50,971 nt of DNA from positions 1-50,971 of the forward strand of contig CAUJHZ010000059.1 in NCBI GenBank assembly GCA_963205185.1, written 5' to 3'. This document shows positions 1 to 7,641 of this stretch, piece after piece. The DNA comes from Planctomycetota bacterium (lineage in GTDB: Bacteria; Planctomycetota; Phycisphaerae; Phycisphaerales; UBA5793). A model generated the notes under the pieces. It did not search any database. It saw only the letters and a list, made by a program, of their open reading frames with translations, and was not told the origin of the DNA. The position numbers and the translations under genes are program-made. Every line of letters begins with the position of its first letter. Position 1 is the stretch's first letter.

Positions 1-1
1 G

Positions 2-124
2 CTGCGCAGCCTGGCGTGCCGCACGGTGGATCGGCTGTGGCGAGCCATGCAGTCCGTCCTCGATCGCGTGACCCCAACGGACGCCCTCAACTGCTTCGCC
101 CACGCGGGATACCGCTACGCGTGA
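2..124 (+). pseudogene. IS630-family transposase, C-terminal fragment (cut by window edge)
   Basis: Forty codons are open from the window edge to TGA at 122-124. The peptide reads RTVDRLWRAMQSVLDRV, then TPTDALNCFAHAGYRYA at its end. This matches the usual end of IS630-type DDE transposases: the helix after the last catalytic Glu, then a terminal NYF-x-HAGY-like motif. Only this tail is visible, so intactness of the element to the left cannot be judged. No clear terminal inverted repeat or TA duplication was found downstream. It marks the border of the adjacent restriction-modification-like operon, which fits a mobile or accessory region. Confidence 0.65.
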
Positions 125-718
125 GATGGGAACGCTCTAGCAGGCATCCAGGGCATCCAGGCATCGAGGGGGCCAGATAGCCGTCGGCGGGAGCCGATGG
201 TTTTCAATCGCGCTGAACGCGGGCGGATCGCTTCGGTTGCAAGCGTCGTGCCGTGCTGGCGGGCGGCGGGCGGCGGGGCGGAAGAAAGTGCGCGGCAAGA
301 GCCGTGCCGCGCACGGGGATGCGCGTGATGGGCGCACATGTGCGTTCGCGGGGGCGCACATGTGCGCGAAAGTGAGCGCTGCCGTGCCGCACCACGGCGC
401 GAGATTTACCCAGAGCGCCAAATGAGCGGTGCGTTTGCGCGATTTTCGTCGATTTCGATTTTTCTGAGGGGGGGTGGGCGCGCCTTTTAATCTCTTTTTC
501 TGCGTTTTCAGAGGCTCCGCGCACAAAGCGCACCTGGGGTCTAGCGCCGGCGCGCGGGGCAAGAATCAGGCACTTGGAATCAGGCACTGGCCATGAGGCA
601 CCAAGCACTTGGGAAGGCATCAGGACCTTCACCACGGAGGCTCGGAGGACACGGGGCACGAGGAGGATTAGCCGCGAAGAGGCGCAGAAGACGCAAGGGG
701 GAATCGGATGTCGAGGCG
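125..718. other. Spacer with short repeats and paired palindromes, no gene
   Basis: No credible gene is seen; the open frames here lack ribosome binding sites and family resemblance. The spacer holds GGCATCCA-like short repeats near 140-160. It also holds two copies of the 12-bp palindrome CGCACATGTGCG at 333-344 and 355-366, and a 14-bp tandem duplication (AATCAGGCACTTGG-like) at 564-591. A purine-rich stretch at 630-710 resembles dispersed repeats common in planctomycete and acidobacterial genomes (from memory, not checked). T-rich tracts lie at 440-520. Confidence 0.6.
333..367. repeat. Two 12-14 bp perfect palindromes, 22 bp apart
   Basis: CGCACATGTGCG occurs at 333-344 and again at 355-366; the second extends to GCGCACATGTGCGC (354-367). 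The centres are 22 bp apart, about two helical turns, so two dimers could bind the same DNA face. No start codon with a good ribosome site lies close by, so a target gene is not evident. Confidence 0.6.
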
Positions 719-3229
719 TCATTCGCCGCTCGGCATAATGCCCTCGAAGGTCTCCTTGAAGTCCTCCTCGGTCAGCGCGGTATCCCAAAGGCCGATTTCA
801 AGCGGGCGATGCCGCTCCACACCCATGTAGCGCAGGCTCGCGTCTTCGTAGCGTCGAAACTTCCACACCGCGTCGTTCATGAGTTGACTGTTGAATACGC
901 CAAGACTCACGAGTCGCTCAAAGTCTGCAGTAGTCAACCCCGTAACCTTCAGGAACAGTCGCGGCTCGATCTTTGTGATCACATCTTTCAGGCGCTGCTC
1001 GCGATAGTCGGTGAGATACATAAACACGGGCACACGCGCCGCGAACTTCAAAAGCTTCTCCTGCACCTGTTTGCGAAGGCTCTTGCGTTCTTTCTCCGCT
1101 TCAGTCAGCTCCTTCTTTTCTTTGGCGGTTGGCTCCTCGCCGTCCGCTATCTTGCGCTTGGCGTCCTTGATCTGCTCGGAGCGATTGATGATCGTCTCCA
1201 GATCGGCATTGAGATTGCGAAACCCCTCGATACTCATGAGCGCCTTCATCGCCGTCTCGTCCGCCATCAGACGATTGAGCGTCGAGTCATCGACATTTAC
1301 CAACAGCACGCTTTCCCAGCGCTTGGCGAGCAGCGTGGCACTCGTGCCGGCCGTCGCCAGGTCGAGGATCGCCTCGGCGTCGAGTTGCCGCATCGCGCTG
1401 CCGTCGTAGGCCAGCACCGGCAGGAAGCCGATCAACTCGGCCACGCGCTGCTCCGGCGTCGCCTCATCCGTTGCCAAGCGCGAACCGTAGTCGGCGATCT
1501 GTCGCAGCGCGCGGTTCGGTGCAAAGTCGAAGACGTAGCACTCCGGCTTGACGATGATCTCTGCTCCATCCTCCGCCGGCACGGTCCAAGGAGACTGCAC
1601 GCGAAAGGCGCTCTGAAAGTAGGTCTCGGGGCTGGAGCATTTTCGGAGCATGAGCAAGCCCGCCCAAGGACGCACCGTCACGCCGGTTGTCAGTTTGCCG
1701 CATGAGAGAGTGATGGTTCTTGTCGCCAGCGGTTCCGCCATCGCTTCCAGAACTGGCGGCAGCGCCTCTGCGCCTATGCCCGCCTGTGGACCCGCCGCGA
1801 CGACCACCTTGAAGTCATGATAGAACGTGTTCTGTCGCGCCTTGAGCAAGTTTGCCATTGCGAAGCAGGATGCGACACTTGGCAGGAACCAGAAGGTGTG
1901 ATTCAGCAGGCCAAGCAGCCCAGTCGTCGTGAAGGGAAGCACGGCCTTGGCTCTGCCGAGTTTCAGGTCATCAATCGTCGTGCCCTTATATGCACCGCGT
2001 ATCAAATCCAGCCACTTCTGCACCTCGTCCTCGTGCACGAACCTTGCTTTGTCTCCATCTCCCTCGGCGCGGAAGAACTCGTTCAAGTCGAACTCATTGA
2101 ATTCGCCCATCTCCGCTACCTGCCGAATGTCGTCCGGCAGGGTGTAGGTCATCAACAACAAGCGAGGCAATGCCGCGTATGGACTCGGACCCGGTCCCGC
2201 CCAATCGCGCTTGGCGCGCTGTTCGTCGCTGTACGTCCAGTTGTAAATCTGCTCCTCGATGAACTCTCCTGATGCGAGCGCACGGAACGGCGTGCCGGAT
2301 AGATACAAGTAATGCCGAGTCGTGATCGGCAGGATTGACTCATCAAATGCTTGTTCGTCCTTCGTCACTTCGGCTGACACTTCACCCTCGTCCTCTTCGT
2401 CGCCGCCGAAGAGTCCTTTCGCATTCTCGCGCCACGCGCCATAGTGGTATTCATCGAGAACGACGCAATCCCAGTTGGTCGCGTGCACCCATTCGTTGCG
2501 CGGCTTGATCGCGCCGCTGGCCGTGCGCTGGAGGAAATCCTGAAAGGAACCAAAGCAGACTACCGGGCGGTCGGGGTCGATGTCGGCACCGTTCAGTTGC
2601 CCGTCTCGGCTGACGAACTGCCATCCCTCAAAATCAATGTGGCGCTGAAGATCTTCGGCCCAAGCGTGCTTGACGGCGGGCTTGAATGTGAGCACCAACA
2701 CCTTTTTCCAGCCCATGCGCTTCGCCAGTTGGTAGGCGGCGAAGGTCTTGCCGAAGCGCATCTTGGCGTTCCAGAGGAAGTGCGGCGTGTGGCCCTTCTG
2801 CTCCGTCGCGGCCCGCGAGAAATAGTCGGCGGTCATCTCCACCGCTTCGTGCTGCTCGGGTCGCATGGCGAAGTTGAGGGTGCGATCTTCGATGTTGGCG
2901 CGGCGCTCGCGCACGGCGAGGATCGCCGCCTGAACGTCTTTGACCGTGCAGCGGAACCACTCGTGCGTTTCGTGCCTGATCCCGCGCGAGATGAGATGTC
3001 GGTGCACGTCGCGGTCGGTAAAGGACGACCCATCCGGCCGCATGGCCGGTTCGATGAGCCTAATGTCGTAGCCGGTGAATCCGCCGGGGAATTGCTGAGC
3101 GATGCGTTCGGCGGCCTTGTGCTCGGTGTAGCCGACCTTCAGCAGCCCCGCGTGATCGGGGTGCGTGCTCGCGAAAGCGTAAATCGTCGGCGTTGCGCCG
3201 GGACGGGGAGGAAAGAAATCATCGGACAT
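719..3229 (-). CDS. GIY-YIG-like nuclease / superfamily 2 helicase fusion, restriction-type
   Basis: The 836-residue protein starts with a GIY-YIG-like (T5orf172-type) segment, residues about 17-95, with YAF then LKVGYT and a following Arg. A superfamily 2 helicase core follows: a Walker A-like WNAKMRFGKT ending near residue 162, a DEAD-type motif II written DEYH at 259-262, motif III-like YLSGTP, and a motif VI region around FQSAFRVQSP. The middle is acidic (GGDEEDEGE) and the C-terminal third is Lys/Glu-rich and possibly coiled. ATP-dependent helicases fused to nucleases are typical of type I, III and related restriction enzymes. It is the last gene of a four-gene minus-strand operon, 21 bp after the DUF3800 gene. 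Nuclease plus translocase of a restriction system is inferred; target sequence is unknown. Confidence 0.8.
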   Translation of the reverse strand: MSDDFFPPRPGATPTIYAFASTHPDHAGLLKVGYTEHKAAERIAQQFPGGFTGYDIRLIEPAMRPDGSSFTDRDVHRHLISRGIRHETHEWFRCTVKDVQAAILAVRERRANIEDRTLNFAMRPEQHEAVEMTADYFSRAATEQKGHTPHFLWNAKMRFGKTFAAYQLAKRMGWKKVLVLTFKPAVKHAWAEDLQRHIDFEGWQFVSRDGQLNGADIDPDRPVVCFGSFQDFLQRTASGAIKPRNEWVHATNWDCVVLDEYHYGAWRENAKGLFGGDEEDEGEVSAEVTKDEQAFDESILPITTRHYLYLSGTPFRALASGEFIEEQIYNWTYSDEQRAKRDWAGPGPSPYAALPRLLLMTYTLPDDIRQVAEMGEFNEFDLNEFFRAEGDGDKARFVHEDEVQKWLDLIRGAYKGTTIDDLKLGRAKAVLPFTTTGLLGLLNHTFWFLPSVASCFAMANLLKARQNTFYHDFKVVVAAGPQAGIGAEALPPVLEAMAEPLATRTITLSCGKLTTGVTVRPWAGLLMLRKCSSPETYFQSAFRVQSPWTVPAEDGAEIIVKPECYVFDFAPNRALRQIADYGSRLATDEATPEQRVAELIGFLPVLAYDGSAMRQLDAEAILDLATAGTSATLLAKRWESVLLVNVDDSTLNRLMADETAMKALMSIEGFRNLNADLETIINRSEQIKDAKRKIADGEEPTAKEKKELTEAEKERKSLRKQVQEKLLKFAARVPVFMYLTDYREQRLKDVITKIEPRLFLKVTGLTTADFERLVSLGVFNSQLMNDAVWKFRRYEDASLRYMGVERHRPLEIGLWDTALTEEDFKETFEGIMPSGE

Positions 3230-3250
3230 TCCGTGAAACCTCAGCGGCGA

Positions 3251-4078
3251 TTATGACCCCAGTTTGCGCAAGCACTCCGGACTGTGTCTGAAGAACAGGT
3301 CCGAACACTCACAACGGCCCTTTGCCGGGTAATTCACGCTCGACGGCATACAGAATTGGGCCACAGTCTTCAGCCAGCCATCGAGCTTCGTTGCTTCATC
3401 CTCATACTTCTCGTCCTTGTATCCCGCTTTGATTTCCGCGTGTTTCCTCAAGAAGAAGGCGATGAAATCTGCTACCTGGAGCAAATGTACCTCGGTCGAA
3501 TCTGCGAAATAAGGAACATCGACGATTTGGTCAAGTCGCTCCCGCTTCTTACGCTTCGCATAGTAACTATCCGTCCACGTCGGCGGATTCGCCACGAGAT
3601 CAGTAAAGCGCACACGTTCGCGCTCCTCGTTGTCGAAGATCAGAATCGTATGACCTTTGTTCTTCACGATGGACTGATGGTGCTTCTGAATACACAGGAG
3701 TAGGTGCAATCCCATAAATCGCCAGAGCGTGCTGACTTCCGGTTTCAACTGCCCCGCCTTTTGTGACTCATAGAACTTAGACTTCTCAACGCTGACAAAG
3801 ACGACCTTATGCTTACGGTCCTTAAGCCAATCGAAAGTCTCATCAATGATCGCGGATCGTTGGTCGCCTCGCAACGCTCTCCATGCGTCCTTGCCGGCAT
3901 AGAAGTCGCGGGTGTGAAGCTCGGGAATTGGCCTTTCAACGATCCGCGACAACTTCTCCAGCAGCATCTGCCAGTCCTGCTTGGTCACGTGCATGCGTTG
4001 CGCATCTACCACGACACCAACCATGACCGCAATGGGCTCGTCGCCGGTGCCGCTCTCGTCACAGTAGCAAAGCTTCAT
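3251..4078 (-). CDS. DUF3800 family protein
   Basis: The 275-residue protein opens with CYCDESGT, the acidic N-terminal motif of DUF3800, and ends with the LLQVADFIAFF motif, also characteristic of that family. DUF3800 is thought to have an RNase H-like fold, and its members often sit beside restriction or defence genes; a nuclease role is plausible but unproven. An Asp/Glu-rich middle (LIFDNEERER) could supply further metal ligands. It lies 21 bp from the neighbouring genes on each side in the same operon. Codon use here is visibly less GC-biased than in the housekeeping genes to the right, consistent with transfer. Confidence 0.75.
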   Translation of the reverse strand: MKLCYCDESGTGDEPIAVMVGVVVDAQRMHVTKQDWQMLLEKLSRIVERPIPELHTRDFYAGKDAWRALRGDQRSAIIDETFDWLKDRKHKVVFVSVEKSKFYESQKAGQLKPEVSTLWRFMGLHLLLCIQKHHQSIVKNKGHTILIFDNEERERVRFTDLVANPPTWTDSYYAKRKKRERLDQIVDVPYFADSTEVHLLQVADFIAFFLRKHAEIKAGYKDEKYEDEATKLDGWLKTVAQFCMPSSVNYPAKGRCECSDLFFRHSPECLRKLGS

Positions 4079-4099
4079 GCCTCGTTCCCGACCTTCCTG

Positions 4100-5608
4100 T
4101 CACTCCCACGCCTGAATCTTTGATTTGATGAACTCAACTTCTTCGGCGGTCAGCCCATACCGATTTGCCAAGTCGGCATCAGTCCATTGCTTTTTCATAT
4201 TTAGGATTGGGATGAAAGCGAAAGTATCTTTTGTGATCCCATGGGAGTACATGAACAAGCTCATCAGAAATCGGAAGAAACGCGTCCTCATGTAGGAAAG
4301 GAGGTTTCGTGCCTCCTCTTCTGTGTCGTAGTTGCCTATAACGAGATATGTTTCGGTGCAGACGGTGCCGGGCGGAAGAACGTCGGTTCTCGCAAGGACG
4401 CGACGCGTGCCATCCTTGCCTGGATTCCCGGCGTGCTCATGTCCCGACCGTGACGAGATAACCTTCCACTGATCGATCATCTCAATCCCGGCCGTTATCT
4501 CACTGCGCTTGTAAGGCCCAATGCCCTTTTGCCAATAGAGCTTGATGTCGCCGCTCTTTTGCGGCTGAACGTAGGTACGCAAGCCAAACGGCTTGTATGA
4601 TGAAACCTGCTCCCGCATCATCCGCTCATTCTTAGCCACGATCTTTCGGATGATGGGAATCGCGCGACTTTCCCGAATGAACGTGCTGAACTCGTCAAGC
4701 TGCCTTGTTGTCGATGTCCGTAGTCCACCTTGCACGTTGATCATCTCGCAGGAGCCGTGATAATCCCTGTCCCAGAGGAAGTAACAGATACCGCCTGCGA
4801 CGCTGACTCCTGGGAACACTTCAGTCGCGTCTTCGAAATCTGTTATACTTCGGATGCGGTCATCGCTTAGCATTTCTGCACGAAAGTCGTCAAGCCCTTT
4901 GCCGCCACCGAACCATCTGGAAGGGATAACCATCGTGAGAAAACGCGGCTCAAGCATTTTCGCTTGAGTTACGAATTCTTGATAGATCGGCGACGCACTC
5001 CTGCCGAAGCCGCCATCACTGAGTTGATACGGCGGATTCCCGACGATGACGTCGAATCTCACGTTGAATAGCTCCCTTGGATCGATGCCGTGGATGAACG
5101 GGTACGCGTACGCCTCGAAGGCCTCGCCGCGCCCGTACTCACGCTGGTTGCTTGCCCCGCAGTCTTCGCACCGGCCGTTCTGATTCCACCGGTGTTTTGT
5201 GCGGGGCAGGCGGATGTTGCCCTCGAACGTGGTGAACTTGGTGGCGATTGAGTACTTGCCGTCCGCCTTCTTGGAGCAGTAGACGCTCCGCCGGCTGATG
5301 GCGGCGGTCAGTTCGCTGGTCGCCAGGCCGAATACCTGCTTCGTGAGAATGTGGTCCACGCGTTTCTGCTCATCGGGCATTTGGTCGCGCAGGCCGTCGT
5401 TGAGCCGGCGGGCGATCTCGCGCAGGAACACGCCGCTCTTGCAGACCGGGTCGAGGAATGTCGTGTCGGCCCGGCGGAACAAGTCCTGCGGCAGCATGTC
5501 GAGCATGGCCGCGGCGAGCTTGGGCGGGGTGAAGACCTCATCGGCGGACAGGTTGGCGAGGCAGGTGAGGATGTCGGGGTTGTGGGTGGTGGCGAGTGAA
5601 GAACTCAT
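4100..5608 (-). CDS. Eco57I-type N6-adenine DNA methylase-like protein (NPPY-bearing subunit)
   Basis: The 502-residue protein has an N-terminal EVFTPPKLAAAML motif (residues about 24-36). Motif I is FLDPVCKSGVFL near 51-62, where the usual CGSG loop is CKSG. The catalytic motif IV is VIVGNPPY (NPPY 191-194). A C-x2-C pair (RCEDCG, about 146-151) may be a zinc knuckle. The C-terminal half resembles a DNA recognition region. ATG at 5608 is chosen because it overlaps the upstream TGA as ATGA, which implies translational coupling; a longer reading to 6004 would run through the upstream gene. It probably methylates adenine as the modification component of the operon and may also contribute specificity. 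Confidence 0.8.
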   Translation of the reverse strand: MSSSLATTHNPDILTCLANLSADEVFTPPKLAAAMLDMLPQDLFRRADTTFLDPVCKSGVFLREIARRLNDGLRDQMPDEQKRVDHILTKQVFGLATSELTAAISRRSVYCSKKADGKYSIATKFTTFEGNIRLPRTKHRWNQNGRCEDCGASNQREYGRGEAFEAYAYPFIHGIDPRELFNVRFDVIVGNPPYQLSDGGFGRSASPIYQEFVTQAKMLEPRFLTMVIPSRWFGGGKGLDDFRAEMLSDDRIRSITDFEDATEVFPGVSVAGGICYFLWDRDYHGSCEMINVQGGLRTSTTRQLDEFSTFIRESRAIPIIRKIVAKNERMMREQVSSYKPFGLRTYVQPQKSGDIKLYWQKGIGPYKRSEITAGIEMIDQWKVISSRSGHEHAGNPGKDGTRRVLARTDVLPPGTVCTETYLVIGNYDTEEEARNLLSYMRTRFFRFLMSLFMYSHGITKDTFAFIPILNMKKQWTDADLANRYGLTAEEVEFIKSKIQAWE

Positions 5609-6327
5609 CCGTCCGCCTCCGGCTGACCCAGCTTGAGATAATGCACGGGCGGCCAATCTGACACTTTGCATGGGATGTAGACCGGGTTGCCATCCTCGTC
5701 CGTGAACCGGGCATTCGGCGGGATGAACAGGCCTGATCCGGCCTCCGGCGGGGGCTTGGACAAGTCGCGGTACTCGTAGCGGCGGCGCTTGAACTTGCCG
5801 CCGGGAAGGAGCGACCATTCCGTGAAGACGAGCGGTTGGGCCGTCCTGACCTTGTCGGCGATGCTCATCATTGTGAGTGCATTGCCATTCAGGATGTTGC
5901 AGCGGAGGATGTGGCGCGCGGCCGTAAGCACTTGGGGCTTGGCGTGTTTGCCGTAGCGCGTCGTGTAATGTTCGGCGAAGAGCGCGTGGAGGCGCTCGAC
6001 GCACTCGCTGACGTTATCCCACAGCAAATCGATGCCGTAGAGACAGGCCAGGCCGAGGAGAGCGTTGGGCTCCCACTGTGTTCTGGCTTTGTGACGTCGG
6101 TCCACGAGCGAGAGGCGGCGACGTAGGACTTCGACGAGAAAATTCCCGTGTCCGCAGGCGGGCTCGAGGAAGCGGGAATCGATTCGCTCACATTCGTGGG
6201 CAATGCCCGGAAGGTTGAGCATGTCGTTGACAAGGCCTGGCGGAGTGTAGACTTCGCCGTGGTCAATCACGCGTTTGCGAGACACAAAGTGCCCTGCGGC
6301 CGTGCTCTGACTGGATGCTCTTGCCAC
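5605..6327 (-). CDS. N6-adenine methylase-like protein lacking the NPPY motif
   Basis: The 240-residue protein starts with GTG at 6327. It has the GEVYTPPGLVNDML motif (residues 24-37) and a canonical AdoMet-binding motif I, FLEPACGHGNFL (53-64). No NPPY/DPPY catalytic motif is found in the remaining 175 residues. The start codon has no strong ribosome site, so a start slightly inside is possible (a Val codon precedes SRKRV). It is the first gene of the operon, and its TGA overlaps the next ATG. It likely pairs with the next subunit rather than acting alone. Confidence 0.72.
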   Translation of the reverse strand: MARASSQSTAAGHFVSRKRVIDHGEVYTPPGLVNDMLNLPGIAHECERIDSRFLEPACGHGNFLVEVLRRRLSLVDRRHKARTQWEPNALLGLACLYGIDLLWDNVSECVERLHALFAEHYTTRYGKHAKPQVLTAARHILRCNILNGNALTMMSIADKVRTAQPLVFTEWSLLPGGKFKRRRYEYRDLSKPPPEAGSGLFIPPNARFTDEDGNPVYIPCKVSDWPPVHYLKLGQPEADG

Positions 6328-6500
6328 AATCTGAGTACCTTAGGCATTCTGTCGGGCTGCCGCCGGATCGAGCCGACGATATCGTCGCCACGGCGCTGGC
6401 GGGCTCGGCTAAAACAGGTAGGTCCGGTGGAACCTGACAGTTGGGCGTGTGTTGGAGCGGCGGCGTGGCTGCGAGGGCGCGACGGCACCGGCTCGCTCAC

Positions 6501-6815
6501 CATTGGGCTGCGCCCATGGGCTTGTGGCAGTCGCGGGTCGACCGCGTAGCGGCGCTGCGTCGCGCCGTCGTACGTCGAACACCCGCTCCCTTACCATTCG
6601 GCTGTGCTCATGGCCTTGCGGCAGTCGCGGCTCGTTGAGCGCTAATCGCGGCTCGTTGACCATTCGGCTGCGCCCATGGCCTTGTGGCAGTCGCGGGTCC
6701 ACCGCGTGGCGGCGCTGCGTCGCGCCGTCGTCGAACACCCGCTCTCTTACAGTCGCGGCTCGTTGGGCGCTAATCGCGGCGCGTTGAGCGCTAATTGCGG
6801 CTCGTTGAGCGCGAG
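6501..6815. repeat. Composite direct repeat: two ~92-bp units plus 21-bp tandem units
   Basis: Unit A1 (6501-6594) and A2 (6661-6750) match almost throughout; A2 lacks a 4-bp TACG. Between them, 6595-6624 repeats the start of unit A. Then come 21-bp units of the type TCGCGGCTCGTTGAGCGCTA at 6625-6645 and 6646-6660 (partial), and again at 6753-6773, 6774-6794 and 6795-6815. The minus-strand reading gives phrases such as LPQGHGRSRMV, which I recall from spurious proteins in other planctomycete genomes; this suggests a dispersed family. Confidence 0.85.
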
Positions 6816-6848
6816 AGCTGCGTTGTTTCTCGGCGCTTCGGCGCGCGA

Positions 6849-6880
6849 CAACGCCCAGGCGTGGCTTTGCCTGGGCGTTG
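6849..6880. terminator. Strong hairpin downstream of the PepSY-like lipoprotein gene
   Basis: Perfect 12-bp inverted repeat CAACGCCCAGGC / GCCTGGGCGTTG with an 8-nt loop. It lies about 50 bp beyond the stop of the minus-strand lipoprotein gene. There is no T tract on either side, so termination by this hairpin alone is uncertain. Confidence 0.45.
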
Positions 6881-6929
6881 CGGAGGGTGGTCGGTGGTGG
6901 CGCCGGTTGCGGGCGGCTGGGGGGGCGGG

Positions 6930-7352
6930 TCAGACGCCGTCGCCTTCGGGCAGCTCGCGTTCGTTTTCTTCTTCGGGTTCTTCGGGTTCTTCGGGTTTTT
7001 CGCGGTCGCGGGGGTCGCGGGGGTCCATTTCATCGTCGTCCTCGGTGTCGCGGCCGAGGTAGGTGCCATCTTCGGCGACGCAGAACTCGAATTCGCCGGT
7101 GCGATCGCGTGCTTCGACGTCGTAGACCCAGCGGCCGTTTTCGTAGGACATGTCGATGTTCTCGATGGCGCCGCCGTTGAGGTTGGCATCGACGGTTCGG
7201 CGGACGGCGGGGGGCAGTTCGGCGTAGGAGACGGTGCGATCGCGGTCGTCGTACTCGTCGGAAGCGCAGGCGCTGAGCGCCACGGCGAGACCCGCGGCGG
7301 CGAGCAAAGGGAGGCGACGCAGGCCCGCGAAGTGGTTGGAAATCGGTGACAT
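6930..7352 (-). CDS. Lipoprotein with a PepSY-like domain and acidic C-terminal tail
   Basis: The 140-residue product starts at ATG 7352, with AGGAG a few bases upstream; a longer reading to 7454 is less likely because it buries the signal peptide. The signal segment (LPLLAAAGLAVALSAC) ends in a lipobox, so the protein should be lipid-anchored outside the inner membrane. The body (about 35-100) has the PepSY-like pattern: LPPAVRRTVDANLNG, then ENIDMSYENGRWVYDVE. The last 35 residues are acidic and Pro-rich, built from 9-bp repeats (TTCTTCGGG on the plus strand near 6968-7000). It is divergent from bioB. Its function is unknown; PepSY proteins often modulate peptidases or bind wall components. 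Confidence 0.75.
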   Translation of the reverse strand: MSPISNHFAGLRRLPLLAAAGLAVALSACASDEYDDRDRTVSYAELPPAVRRTVDANLNGGAIENIDMSYENGRWVYDVEARDRTGEFEFCVAEDGTYLGRDTEDDDEMDPRDPRDREKPEEPEEPEEENERELPEGDGV

Positions 7353-7641
7353 GGGGGCTCCTTTCGTGGGTGGGCGCGGCGGGCGGCAGTCGTGGCCGCG
7401 CTGCTCGCGCCTCGGACGATGAAAGGCCGGGACGGGCGGGAAGAGGATGAGCAAGATGCCGAAAGGACGGGGAGCAAGAGGCGGCGCAGGGCCGGGATGG
7501 GGGCCCGATCGACGCGCAGAGCCTCGCTCAGGGCGGCGAAGCGCCGGGGTCGTGGGCTTCGAGATCGGGTGTTGTGCGCTACTTTCTGCTTTCTCCTCTC
7601 ACCTCTCTCGGCGCGTCGTTGCGGGGCTATGCTGTAGGCCC

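Larger units (their letters stand above)
6328..6929. other. Repeat-filled spacer between the restriction-type operon and a lipoprotein gene
   Basis: No gene is supported. Both strands stay open over several hundred bases only because a repeated sequence lacks stops. The content is two copies of a roughly 92-bp direct repeat, a related short copy, a run of 21-bp units, and a perfect 12-bp-stem hairpin at 6849-6880. Confidence 0.7.

Noticed and set aside
6409-6738. Open frames on both strands in the repeat region
   Set aside because: Open only because the repeat units lack stops; no ribosome site; both strands read as repeats.
6501-6815. CRISPR array
   Set aside because: Units are joined without variable spacers of regular length, and no cas genes are near.
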